A stretch of 64,000 bases of DNA, from NCBI GenBank assembly GCA_038049695.1, contig CP142456.1, positions 72,315,922 through 72,379,921 on the forward strand. Reading direction: 5' to 3'. Every line of letters starts with the position of its first letter. Position 1 is the stretch's first letter. The stretch comes from Cinnamomum chago. Lineage: Eukaryota > Streptophyta > Magnoliopsida > Laurales > Lauraceae. The notes beneath the pieces are model-generated. The model was not told the origin of the DNA, searched no databases, and saw nothing but the letters and a program-made list of their open reading frames with translations. The translations under genes and the position numbers were made by a program. Of this stretch, positions 50,124 through 58,303 are shown in pieces.

Positions 50124-53100
50124 AGCTTGGACGTACATATGCTAAACTCCTATTTGAATGGAAATTCTTGTAGGGGCCCATATAAGTTAAGAGCATTTAT
50201 TTTGATTGGATTTGATTTTTTACAAATGGGCCCCATAACAACCTTCTAAATCTCCATTTGTAATGATCACTTTTATTTTCATAAGTGGCCCCCACTGAAG
50301 AGCATGATTTACATGTGATGAGTTGGTGTTGGGGGCCAGGTCATGGTCCTAAGATATGAGCTTTGGCCGCCTTTATGCCATTACTATGCTACAACAATCT
50401 ATGGGATTGGCCCACCTCTGATTTATCACTGCAGTATTCGGGTTCGTGAGAAATTAATGATGGTCCTTGGTGGGGCCTAGTTAATCCTCTTCTTTAGGAC
50501 TATACTCCCAACAATCTAGAGATGTCAAATGGGCCGGGCCGGCCAGTCAACAACCATAAAACGGTCATATAAGGGGTATTTTGTGTCATTTGCCATTTTA
50601 CAAAGCCTATAAATACCCTAACCCTCCCATTCTCATTCCTCACCAATTTACACAACTCTTTCATTCTCTTTATACATTCTCTAGCTCTATCGCAAAGTAT
50701 TCAACTCTTTCACTCTCTAAGAAGTTTTTGGATGGGCAAAGATCAAGTCATCAAGAGACAAGATAAAGGGGCCTTCAAAGATTTAGAGGTATTTATATTA
50801 TTTAAATTTGAGATTCTATATATATAAGTTTATATTATATTATATTAACTCTCATTTTCTCCCCTCTCTTATATTAATTATCACAAAAGAAGGCTATTAG
50901 AGCCTATTACTGTTATTATTTATAAATTTTATTTTTTGAAATATGGCTAGAAGACTTCCCACAGAATCTTCTTTAGTTAATTAGGGGGGGGGGGGGGGGG
51001 GAATTATATTGAATTACAAGATGAAGTAAGTGATTTACCACCACCCTTTCCTCAGAGTTCCCGTAAACCAACCAAGAGGAATAGAACTTCACGAGCTTGG
51101 GAAATATTTACAAGGTTTTGAGGTTGTTGAAAATGGAAAAACAGTTGAAAAGGCAAAATGCAAATTTTGTAGTAAGATTTATGGTGCCTCGTCAAAAATG
51201 GGTACCGGCCATTTGACAAGACATAAGCAAAAATGTCTTGCCTTACATAAGCCGGCGGATGCAGGGACAGGGAGGCCTGGATCACAGACCAAAATTTCTA
51301 GTACTGGTGGTGGTGGTAGTAGTAGCAGTTTAGGTGTTTTTTCTTTTAATGCACAAAGTTGTAGACAAAATCTTGTTAAAATGATTGTGTTATCCGAATT
51401 ATCATTTTGTTTTGTTGAAAATGAGTTTTTTGAAGAATGGGTCCAGAAATACTGTCAACCACAATTTCACAGTATTTCAAGAAATACAGTCAGAAATGAT
51501 GCCATTAGACTCTGGCAGGAAGAGAAAACAAATATAAAAAATTACCTTGCAGAAATTCCTGGCAGAATAGCCATAACCACAGATATGTGGACATCTCAAG
51601 GGGGTGATAGTTATTTTTGTATCACTGCACATAACGTAGATTCAAAATGGATTATTAATAAACATATAATTAGTTTTAGCCCTCTTGAATGGCCACACAA
51701 TGGCACTAGAATAAGTACATTTATTTTGGAAAAACTAGATGAATATAAATTAAAGAAAAAGTTTTATCTGTAACTTTAGATAATGCCAGTAATAATACAG
51801 TGGCTATTGAATTAATGAGAATGCAGATGCCACTTGCAACTTTGATAGATAACTCTATCTTTCAAAATAGATGTGTATGTCACATCTTAAATCTCATTGC
51901 AAAGGTTGGTTTAAAGCATATTGTAACTTATACAGATTCTGTTAAAGACATTGCTAGATTTATTTTCACTTCCGCACAGAAAAGACAATTGTATGCCCAA
52001 ATATGTTCGAGGCAAGGCGTATCAGCTATTAAAATACCCAAGGAGGTAGAACATAGATGGAATTCTATGTATGATTTGTTAAACAAGGCACTTGACCGGA
52101 GAACTATTTTGAATGAATTTTGTGCTTTTCATGCGCAACATTTGATGATTAGTGATGAACATTGGGAGTTATGTGCACATATAAGGGATTTATTAGAAGC
52201 TTTTTATACTTCAACATTATTTTTTTCCGGGATATATTATCCCACATCTAATGAAGCTTTAATGAAGATTTTTAAAATTACTGTACAATTCAGTAGATTT
52301 AGAGATCATTTTTTACCGAATACCCATGTTAAAAACATGGAAGAAAAATTTAATAAATATTGGAAAGAGGCTCCAATGACATTTTCTTTAGCTACCGTAT
52401 TTGATCCTAGGTTAAAATTAAGTGGTGTACAATTTTTTATTTATGAAATAAATAAAAATATGAATTATATAGATTCAAATATTTTTTCAACTATTAAGGC
52501 AAATTTACAAGCACTTTTTCAATTTTATTGTGAGCAAATGGGTACAAATGGGCTTAGTATGGGCCATTCAGAAGTCCAGCAAACAGGTGTTGGTGAGTGG
52601 GATGTGTGGTATTCTTCCCTGTCTATGGGCATGACATCCAGCTCAAGTTTAAGTTACACTGTGACGGAGTTATCATCGTTTCTTGACGTTGGTGTAATAC
52701 GGATGCACGATGCATCTAGTTTTGACCTTTTAGCTTGGTGGAAGCAACAAGAAAGCGTTTATCCGGTGTTAGCCGCCATGGCTCGTGATCTATTGACTAT
52801 TCCAATGTCTTTTGTAGCATCAGAACATGCTTTTAGTGCAGGTGGACGTGTGGTGGATGACAAAAGAACCAATCTGACTGAAGAAACGGTGGAGTGTTGT
52901 GTTTGCCTACGAGACTGGTATTTGGCAGATAGAAGGAAGCAACGGTTGACATCAATGGAAGATTATGATCCAATAGAATACATTAGTGGACTACACATCT
53001 GAGTTTTTACTTTTTCCTTCATTGTAATGTTTAAATTTATAAGTTTAACATTCTTTTTTTTATTTTTATTTTCTAAAAAGATTGTAAGGTTTTGAAGGTA

Positions 53101-54228
53101 ATCCTATTTAGAAACCTTTAAGAAGTTAAGATCCAAATGGTTCTCTCTTCTCAGTGGAGTAGGTCGAGTTTGACCGAACCATTTAAATATTTGTCATTCT
53201 TCGTAATTGTGTATTTGTGTTCTATTTTTTTTTAATACTGGAAAAAAAAGAAAAAACAGAGCAGGCCCGCCTGGCCTGGCCCGCTCCAGCCCGCCCCATG
53301 GCGGGCCGTGCCGGCCCGTTTGACATCTCTACAACAATCTATGGAATTAGCCCCACCTCCAGATTGATCCTTACAAGATTTGAAATTAGCATTGATCTTG
53401 ATCTAGTAAGACCCCACCAAAGTATTTTTTTTATGAATTAGCATTGATCTTGATCTAGTAGAGCCCCACCAATCTATTTTCATGAATTAGCATTGATCTA
53501 AGTTCGCTTCAATTTGATTTAGCATCATCAATAGATTTCATGTGTGGCCCCATTTATAGCTTCAGTTGATACACATCCTCTAAGTTGGAAATTGAAATTA
53601 ATGCCACTATGCTAGTTATGCTTTCTAAGTGGATAAGAATAACAACTCATCAACTCCTACCCGTTTTTTCCTGAATGGAACTCCCACCCTCAAAATTTGT
53701 ATGAAATGAAAATCTCCCATATTTATAGGAGAAAACAATTAAAGTGGAACCGTGGAACGGACAAGGTTAAAAAGGGGAAGCTTCGTTGGGAGTTATCTTT
53801 AGTTTTAAAATGCCCAAGTTACTTAAATGTCTCCACTCCATTAAATGATACGTTTCACGTGGATGCTTTCTACCTGATGAAAAAAGGGGCGTTTCACTTT
53901 TGAAAACGCCAGGGCGCCATATAGACCTTCCCATATATATGGGGAGTGCTACACAGCGCCTGGGCGTTTTTTAGAACATAGCGCCCGGGAAAAAAATGTC
54001 CCTCCTAGTTTGGTCCATTGGGATGCATGATGATCATGGAAGTCCATTGCATGGAAAGATCCATATGAGGCCTACCTACATGCAAAATCTCGAGCCCATA
54101 AGAGCATCTTAACCTTTTGATCCATGGCCCTAAAATCAAATGGTTTAGAGGCACCATTTTATTAAGATTTCAATCCAATGGTGAGGAAAAGTTGGGTGGA
54201 TGTCAAACTTGGACTTGTGACTATTCAT

Positions 54229-54320
<92 letters not shown>

Positions 54321-56122
54321 TTTGCGAAGAGGTACCACCCATGGATACGTAGGTTAGTGGTATGAATCTGTGTTTGTATGTTGTACTTTTGGGTAATAGG
54401 GGTCTGTTAATTTGTAATCTATTTAGTCTGACACATTTTGGCAATTTGGTTCTTGGGTAATATTTCCTTGTACTTGTTCTTTCCATTTCCTCTCAAGGAA
54501 TGATGGATTAGAATTGTGAATTTTTGTAACATTCATCGTCTTTTATTGGCAATTTTATCTTCTATCTTCTGTCTTTAATCAGAGTTAATGAAATTAATTT
54601 TTTTCTGTTAGTTTTTAGAGCACTGTTCATCTTTCTTCCAATTTCTTGTGTCTTCTATCAGAAACTATTGAACTTATAGTTTTAGTTGTTATTTTAGTAT
54701 TTGCTCATTGTTGGAGGTGGCTTTCTCTCACGTGTCCCAGAGAGTGCAATATGGATGTGGTTGTCTTAGCTAAGTTGGTGATGTCCAAGTTTCCCTGTGA
54801 ACGGTGTATAATGGGGTCAGAGACCGCTATTTTTGTTTTGCCAGGCTTGCCACTTGCTTTATTGGCAAGCTTTTTCTTCCATTTTAAACTGAATACTATG
54901 GTCTGAACTTCGAACCTGGTCTAACCCATGACAGGGTCGGTGCTTACCATTGCTCCAACAAGGGATTCACAATAAAGTGCTAGTTCTTGCAGGCATTTTA
55001 CATACATACATATCATATCATACTTGTAAATGGAGTAACCTGGTATTAGATAGGGTTGAATGGAAAAGCAGAACTCACAAAGCCGGCCCGAATAGATAGG
55101 TTAAGGCTTCAATAATGGTGATGAGCATGGTTCAAAATAACGGCCGTTATGTAATGGTAACGGCCATTACCGTTACGTTAAATTGAATATAACGGCTGCG
55201 ATACAAAACGGGGTAAAAAATCGCTAAAAAAAAGGGTCCATAACAGCCGTAACGCTCGACGGGATTTAAAAAAAAAAAACATCCCTTCTTCTTTCACTTC
55301 TTTCATTGTGTTTCTTCTCTGAGAGCTTCTTAAGGCTTCCTAAGGCCTGCTACAACTTCTAAGGCATAGAGGAGCACCTAAAAGCTTTGATCTAGGCTAC
55401 TTTTGGGTGGATTTGTATGTGGGGAAAGCTTATGATATTTCGGCTTATTTTATTTTATACATCGATGTAACAATGATACAGGATGTTATAACTTGAGGGG
55501 ACTGTTATTTTGCTTTAAAGTGTGCACTAATGGAAACAAATATTAGTTTCTGTCATTTTATAATATTCTAGATTTTTTGGATATTTTTTTGGGGTCAAAT
55601 AAATATTCGCTCCGTGATGGGCCGTGATGACCGTGAACCTCGATTTTAAACCATGGTGATGAGTGACTACTAGGCAATGAATTTAACACCTTGACCATAT
55701 TTCAGGAAAGTAATTACCAATCTGATGTTTGTAGATTGACGAGAATGAAAGCAAGTATCGTGATATATCTTCTCACATTCGTGACCTTCAGCGCCACCGA
55801 AGTAACAAGGTTAGTGATATAACAAACAAGCTCTTTTTTAATTGCTTATTTTTGGCATGTAACATGCATATTTTAACAACCAATGTGCATTGATTTGTAC
55901 CCGTATGATGGACATGAATTCTTCTTTCTTATCTGTGCTGTGTTGTGCTGATACATGCACAATGTATTTTTTTTCCATTGATTTACTATAAGATATTGCT
56001 AGTGATTGTTTTGACAGGTAACTGCTTTTGGTGGGGAAAGAGTGATGAATCTTTTACGGGTGATAGAGAGGCATCATAGAAGATTTAGAAGACCCCCCAT
56101 TGGTCCAATTGGGGCTCATGTG
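27871..56122 (+). CDS. SMC6: SMC6, ATPase of the SMC5/6 complex (5' half, 12 exons; continues past the window)
   Basis: This encodes the N-terminal half of SMC6, the nuclear ATPase that pairs with SMC5 in DNA repair, replication-fork handling and sister-chromatid alignment. Exons: 27871-28030, 28156-28261, 32239-32372, 32982-33037, 34539-34625, 34906-35226, 41642-41761, 47865-47999, 48352-48428, 48532-48607, 55735-55809, 56018-56122. All introns have GT...AG ends and all junctions keep frame, giving 484 residues. The Walker A loop GQNGSGKS is residues 50-57 and spans the first junction. Conserved plant SMC6 strings include [17 protein letters not shown] and [19 protein letters not shown] coiled coil covers roughly 190-450 and the hinge begins around GPIGAHV at the last exon. 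Family members have about 1,050 residues, so the hinge, second coil and Walker B region must lie beyond 64000. The start at 27871 matches the family's length. Introns are unusually long and carry many mobile elements. Confidence 0.95.
28156..28261 (+). CDS. SMC6: SMC6 exon 2
   Basis: Completes Ser54 and supplies GKS of the Walker A loop, then [19 protein letters not shown] and LKDFIKTGC. The acceptor is GGCAG and the donor GTTTAT. The exon ends two bases into codon 89. Confidence 0.93.
28262..29599. other. SMC6 intron 2, proximal part
   Basis: Intron sequence of SMC6 without a supportable coding region. It includes a poly(T)/CTTT stretch near 29284-29325. The frame at 29056-29280 has no recognisable homology. 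Confidence 0.5.
29600..31500 (-). mobile_element. LINE (L1-type) 3' fragment, split by a MITE
   Basis: Reading right to left, translations show the zinc-binding region after a LINE reverse transcriptase ([19 protein letters not shown], then [13 protein letters not shown], about 30570-30700). This is followed by a plant LINE RNase H-like domain ([16 protein letters not shown] and [14 protein letters not shown], about 30030-30170). The reverse transcriptase core is missing, so the copy is 5'-truncated. The reading frame shifts between the two domains (near 30560) and ends early. A Tourist MITE lies inside it at 30902-31194, and LINE-like sequence seems to resume after it. Outer limits are approximate. 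Confidence 0.8.
30902..31194. mobile_element. Tourist-like (PIF/Harbinger) MITE with TAA target duplication
   Basis: The ends are perfect 18-bp inverted repeats starting GGGCCCGTTTGGTAATTT, flanked on both sides by TAA (30899-30901 and 31195-31197). The TIR type and 3-bp TWA duplication are hallmarks of Tourist/PIF-Harbinger elements. At 293 bp it has no coding capacity. It is the best-preserved member of the family also seen at 11551-12053 and 14693-14992. Confidence 0.88.
31501..32238. other. SMC6 intron 2, distal part
   Basis: Ordinary AT-rich intron sequence running to the polypyrimidine tract and acceptor at 32238. No feature recognised. Confidence 0.45.
32239..32372 (+). CDS. SMC6: SMC6 exon 3
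   Basis: Encodes [16 protein letters not shown], then [16 protein letters not shown], highly conserved in plant SMC6 after the ATPase loop. The acceptor is TTGCAG and the donor GTTTAA. It joins exon 2 to restore Ser89. Confidence 0.93.
32982..33037 (+). CDS. SMC6: SMC6 exon 4
   Basis: A 56-base exon encoding [19 protein letters not shown], ending exactly on a codon (residue 152). The acceptor is TCACAG and the donor GTGAGT. Too short to appear as an open frame by itself. Confidence 0.93.
33113..33252. mobile_element. TA-flanked MITE in SMC6 intron 4
   Basis: The inverted arms include CTCTCACCTTAC(A/T)ATGAGAGA and AGGTGGGGGCC-like blocks around a central GGATATGGATATGGATATG. A 38-bp TA run lies on the left and a short one on the right. 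The same family occurs at 49308-49458 in the opposite orientation. A ~22-bp direct repeat (ACTG(T)GCGC(C/A)AACTGTTT-like, near 33056 and 33269) brackets the whole block. Confidence 0.75.
33260..34538. other. SMC6 intron 4, distal part
   Basis: AT- and T-rich intron sequence. Frames at 33329-33655 and 33814-34209 are translations of poly(T)-rich intron with no recognisable domain. Confidence 0.45.
34539..34625 (+). CDS. SMC6: SMC6 exon 5
   Basis: Residues 153-181: [20 protein letters not shown], then GNDKDKFK. This is the most conserved plant SMC6 block, containing the signature Q-loop region MSQD. The acceptor is TTGCAG and the donor GTAATA. Confidence 0.95.
34906..35226 (+). CDS. SMC6: SMC6 exon 6
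   Basis: Residues 182-288, starting [18 protein letters not shown] and passing into the coiled coil with [20 protein letters not shown] and [17 protein letters not shown]. The acceptor is TGCAG and the donor GTAAGT. The next intron holds the young Copia element. Confidence 0.95.
35292..35576 (+). repeat. 5' LTR of the young Copia element
   Basis: Begins TGTCAAATAC and ends CGATTGTTA, so the ends are TG...TA rather than the usual TG...CA. A TATA-like stretch (TTCTATATAATGGG) lies near 35497-35510. Confidence 0.9.
35577..35588 (+). other. Copia primer-binding site (initiator Met tRNA)
   Basis: TGGTATCAGAGC directly follows the 5' LTR and is complementary to the 3' end of plant initiator tRNA-Met, the usual Copia primer. 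Confidence 0.9.
40416..40433 (+). other. Copia polypurine tract, G18
   Basis: An uninterrupted run of 18 G directly abuts the 3' LTR. Polypurine tracts are usually mixed A and G, so a pure G run is unusual and may partly reflect consensus limits in sequencing. Confidence 0.75.
40434..40718 (+). repeat. 3' LTR of the young Copia element
   Basis: Same length as the 5' LTR and identical except for two substitutions. It is followed by the ACTTC target copy at 40719-40723. Confidence 0.92.
40724..41641. other. SMC6 intron 6, distal part
   Basis: Ordinary intron sequence between the Copia element and exon 7; no feature recognised. Confidence 0.45.
41642..41761 (+). CDS. SMC6: SMC6 exon 7
   Basis: Residues 289-328, a coiled-coil segment ([19 protein letters not shown], then [15 protein letters not shown]). 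The acceptor is TCACAG and the donor GTATGT. Confidence 0.9.
42600..43560 (+). mobile_element. Copia 5' LTR and leader fragment
   Basis: An LTR ending CCTTAACA at 43039 is followed at 43040-43051 by the Copia primer site TGGTATCAGAGC. The leader shares GTGGCCCACCT-type text with the leader of the young Copia element, so the two are related. The upstream LTR limit is uncertain. The fragment stops without reaching a coding region. It is old and incomplete. Confidence 0.65.
43565..45012 (-). mobile_element. Copia fossil fragment: integrase end and reverse transcriptase
   Basis: On the minus strand, reading from right to left, translations show the C-terminal integrase region ([16 protein letters not shown] near 44.95 kb). 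The Copia reverse transcriptase follows ([47 protein letters not shown]) with the [11 protein letters not shown] active site near 43.9 kb. RNase H, gag and LTRs are absent. It abuts the plus-oriented leader fragment head-on, so one of the two was inverted or inserted later. A few breaks are present. Confidence 0.85.
45013..47864. other. SMC6 intron 7, distal part
   Basis: No gene recognised. The sequence is AT-rich with short CA runs (near 46735) and several GGGCCCAC-type dispersed-repeat words. Frames at 45454-45666 and 46945-47271 have no homology I can name. Confidence 0.45.
47865..47999 (+). CDS. SMC6: SMC6 exon 8
   Basis: Residues 329-373, coiled coil: [20 protein letters not shown], then [19 protein letters not shown]. 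The acceptor is TTAG and the donor GTGAGA. Confidence 0.92.
48352..48428 (+). CDS. SMC6: SMC6 exon 9
   Basis: A 77-base exon for [20 protein letters not shown] and NLNFQ, ending two bases into a codon that exon 10 completes to Arg. The acceptor is GGAAG and the donor GTTATT. Confidence 0.88.
48532..48607 (+). CDS. SMC6: SMC6 exon 10
   Basis: A 76-base exon for [20 protein letters not shown] and EICLE, coiled coil. The acceptor is TTTAG and the donor GTGAGC. Confidence 0.9.
48608..49307. other. SMC6 intron 10, proximal part
   Basis: Intron sequence without recognisable features apart from the TA-rich run at its end (49272-49307). Confidence 0.45.
49308..49458. mobile_element. TA-flanked MITE in SMC6 intron 10 (inverse copy of the intron 4 MITE)
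   Basis: The left end GGATGCTCCCATGAGAGCAT matches the reverse complement of the right end (GGGAGATGCTCCTATGAGAG, with a short offset). Arms continue through CTCACCTTACTATGAGAG. The centre CCATATCCAATGCCAACAAC is the reverse complement of the centre of the copy at 33113-33252. TA microsatellites lie on both sides. Confidence 0.8.
49485..49856. mobile_element. MITE with AAGCTTAGG-type inverted ends
   Basis: The left arm GGGGCCAGCTTTCCTAAGCT, then GAAGCTTAGGATA, mirrors the right arm TATCCTAAGCTTAAGCTTAG, then GAGAGCCTGGCCC. Arms are about 33 bp and the element about 372 bp. It starts 26 bp after the preceding MITE, within the same TA-rich stretch. Superfamily not determined. Confidence 0.7.
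49871..49903. repeat. GA microsatellite
   Basis: An uninterrupted GA run abutting the MITE; a second GA run lies at 50087-50121. Confidence 0.9.
50517..53331 (+). mobile_element. hAT DNA transposon, almost intact, in SMC6 intron 10
   Basis: The element is bounded by a perfect 8-bp target duplication CAACAATC (50509-50516 and 53332-53339). Its inverted ends start TAGAGATGTCAAA(T/C)GGGCCGG. It carries a hAT transposase gene spanning about 50732-53002. The perfect duplication and good coding conservation point to a recent insertion. The same inverted end occurs on the non-autonomous copy at 57549-58094, suggesting that this element or a close relative mobilised it. Confidence 0.93.
50732..53002 (+). 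pseudogene. hAT transposase with a BED finger, two apparent frameshifts
   Basis: The coding region holds a BED-type zinc finger ([12 protein letters not shown], then [10 protein letters not shown]; about 51159-51240), the catalytic middle region ([19 protein letters not shown], then VTLDNASNN near 51775) and the C-terminal hAT dimerisation block ([20 protein letters not shown], then [20 protein letters not shown]) ending at 53002. A short first exon at 50732-50788 ([10 protein letters not shown]) followed by an intron with a G18 run is plausible. The frame shifts once near 51113-51120, within the BED region, and once near 51763. Otherwise the frame is open for over 600 residues. It could be a recently inactivated gene, or one or both shifts could be consensus errors. 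Confidence 0.88.
53380..53503. repeat. Tandem repeat, ~48-bp unit, 2.5 copies
   Basis: The phrase ATTAGCATTGATCTTGATCT, followed by AGTA(A)GA(G)CCCCACCAA, occurs twice in a row with a third partial copy. It starts just after the hAT element's right flank. Confidence 0.75.
53504..55116. other. SMC6 intron 10, distal part with dispersed repeat and GA run
   Basis: No gene recognised. About 53995-54175 is the second copy of the dispersed repeat at 11095-11265. The long GA microsatellite is at 54231-54315. Palindromic GCGCC(T/C)GGGCG text near 53908-53988 may be the end of a MITE that includes the dispersed repeat. Confidence 0.5.
54231..54315. repeat. Long GA microsatellite (~42 repeats)
   Basis: An uninterrupted GA run of about 85 bp, the longest simple repeat in the window. 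Its open translations on both strands are artefacts. Confidence 0.95.
55126..55654. mobile_element. Mutator-like MITE with 9-bp target duplication
   Basis: GGTGATGAG flanks the element on both sides (55117-55125 and 55655-55663), a 9-bp duplication typical of Mutator-like elements. Ends are short imperfect inverted repeats (CATGGTTCAAAAT and, reversed, ATGGTTTAAAAT). The left interior is rich in AACGGCCGTTA-type palindromes. The 529-bp element has no coding capacity. Confidence 0.8.
55735..55809 (+). CDS. SMC6: SMC6 exon 11
   Basis: A 75-base exon, residues 425-449 ([20 protein letters not shown], then HRSNK), matching the SMC6 coiled coil just before the hinge. The acceptor is TGTAG and the donor GTTAGT. 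Confidence 0.9.
56018..56122 (+). CDS. SMC6: SMC6 exon 12 (last exon in the window)
   Basis: Residues 450-484: [20 protein letters not shown], then [15 protein letters not shown]. This is the conserved entry to the SMC6 hinge. The acceptor is GACAG and the donor GTGAGT. The next exon should begin with a short Leu/Val-Asn-Gly segment but I find none before 64000. Confidence 0.93.
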
Positions 56123-57229
56123 GTGAGTTTGGATCTGATTTGTGTCACTTATTCCATCTTATTGCTACATATGTCAAGCTATGGTTTTTTTTTTTAAACT
56201 GCTAATTTAAAGAAAATTCATCACATTGCTTCTTCACATCATTATATAAAAGATTTCCATTGTCTATAAATTATTATAGAGGGCGGAAGTGTTCCGACAT
56301 TGACCAAATTGATGAAGTGTTAGCAGATTGCAGATGATTACTTGCCAAAGTTTATATCTGATAATGCAAGAGAATATCTATACCATGGTCTTTAGAATTA
56401 TTTTCTGTAAACAGCAGTATAAACATCTTACATCATCAATTTCCACTCTAGAATGGGATGGAGTTGTAGAATAAAAAAATTGTCATCTTGTAGAGGTTTC
56501 TAGAGCCACATTAATGGGTATGAAGGTACACCTAAGATAATTGGGACAAACCAGTTCTTGCTGCAACCTTTTTATGAATAGGATGCTCATGTTCTCTCTG
56601 GATCTGGATAGAATGCTTTCAAACTTTGACCCTAACCAACCTTTACTTTTCATTGCTCTGGAATTTTTGGTGGCTTCTGTGTTCTTACTCTACGTCCACT
56701 TGAGTCTAAATTAAGGCATCAATCAGTGAACTATGTTTTCCTAGGTTACTGACGCTCAAAATGGTTATATTGCTTTTGTCCTGTCACAGTATCACCAAAT
56801 TTACTGACTACTATCTCATAGGATGTAATCTTTTTCAAGGATGTTTTGTATTTTTTGTCATTGAAAAAAACCGTTCTTCCATCTTATATGGATATGTTCA
56901 AATCTATGATGCCCAGATATGGATATGGATATGGATATGGATGAGGACTCGGATACAAAGATCGGAAATACAATTCTACGCCTGGAAATCTAGTACAACA
57001 ATACGGATATGAATGTCAGAATTTTTAATTTAGAAATTCTAAATTAATGAAATTATTATTGTTTTCATTCCTTTCTAACTTCTTTTATGTTAAAAAGAAA
57101 GAATACTGAAAGTACTATGTTGAATAATGGACTTAGTAAGTAGAAATATCTAAGCTTATACCTTAGAAATATTGGTTCAGTATTGAGTGTCGATGCGAGT
57201 GTCGTATCAGTCTGACACAGATGCGAGCA
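56123..57229. other. SMC6 intron 12, proximal part
   Basis: Intron sequence. It contains a GGATAT hexamer run (56914-56942) and GATAC-rich text (56990-57220) resembling a similar segment at about 42400-42510, possibly a shared eroded repeat. No gene recognised. Confidence 0.45.
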
Positions 57230-58284
57230 TGTATAATATCTGCAAATGATAGATTGAAATTGTAAAATTCTATTCCACTTCCCCTTATTGAAGATGGTTG
57301 TATTATTGATTGAAACCCTTCTTGTCTCGGTGGTGAGAAACAGTTAGATGTTGAAGGAACTAGCAAGAACAAACATTTGAATCAAACTGATGGCTGACTG
57401 ATTGTTTGAGCTAGTTAAGAACCCTAGATTCGATTGGATCTAGGGTTTTAACTAAAATTGTTGTGTGAATGAAAAATGAAAGAAAAATAGAAAAGAGAAA
57501 GAGAGAGGATAAGTTTAGAGACGGTATCGAAGGATGACCTACGCCACTTAGAGATGTCAAATGGGCCGGGTCGGGCCGAAATCGGTAGTCAATGGCCCAC
57601 AGCATGGCCCGTGCTAGGCCGAGGGAACAGGCACGACTGGCCCATTTTTGCACGACCTGTTGCGGGCTGACCCATTCATAACGGTTGGTCTGCCTGGGTC
57701 GGCTCGCAAGCAATTCCTCTTTTCTATCTAACCAATAGACATCCTACAAATTTTTTATCTTTTTATCCTAATCATCCTAAATCCCAATTTCTATAGAGGA
57801 AACTGAAGGAGAAACTTAAAACTCAAATTTCTCACCTAATATCTATTTGCTAGAGTCCATCACCGTCACTTGATGAACATTGATGTAGATGATGAGATCG
57901 TGAAGTCCGTATGATGCACGGACAATGTATATGACCTTGATTTTTATACTGAACAATGAAAAAAAATTAATCAGAAAAAAATTAAAGAGGACCGTCGAGC
58001 ACGGAGGCACGGCACGGTATAGCCTAACCCACTTCAGGCACTGCAAGCCAGGGTAAATCCCTAGCAGGCCATGCCGGCCCATTTGACATTCCTGTCCCCA
58101 CTAGGTTGGGCGACCACTCCTATATTATTATTATTTTACTAATTTCTGAAATTTCAAAAAAATCCCTGAATATTATTACATTTACATCAAAGTCCTTGAC
58201 CAATTCCAGTAATTACAAATAAGTCCTCTGACTTATAACAACACGCCTCCAGAAATTATAAATAAGTCCTCTGACTTATAACGA
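57230..58284 (-). repeat. 3' LTR of the old Copia fossil, split by a hAT element
   Basis: Follows the polypurine run on the minus strand. It starts with a short tandem duplication around GTTATAAGTCAGAGGACTTA and appears to end ATTATACA near 57230. Without the inserted hAT copy it would be about 510 bp. Boundaries are approximate because no partner LTR is in the window. Confidence 0.55.
57549..58094. mobile_element. Non-autonomous hAT element related to the 2.8 kb hAT
   Basis: The left end TAGAGATGTCAAATGGGCCG equals the left end of the hAT transposon at 50517, and the right end is its inverted match with a few changes. Flanks ACGCCACT and TCCCCACT agree at 6 of 8 positions, an eroded 8-bp duplication. 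The 546-bp interior has no transposase. Confidence 0.78.
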
Positions 58285-58285
58285 A

Positions 58286-58303
58286 CCCCCCCCCCCCCCC
58301 CCC
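58286..58303 (-). other. C18 run, polypurine tract of the old Copia
   Basis: On the minus strand this is G18 between the RNase H region and the 3' LTR, the position of a Copia polypurine tract. It is as long as the G18 tract of the young Copia element. Confidence 0.7.

Noticed and set aside
54117-54486. Arg/Glu-rich and Leu/Ser-rich open frames on both strands
   Set aside because: They are translations of the GA microsatellite.
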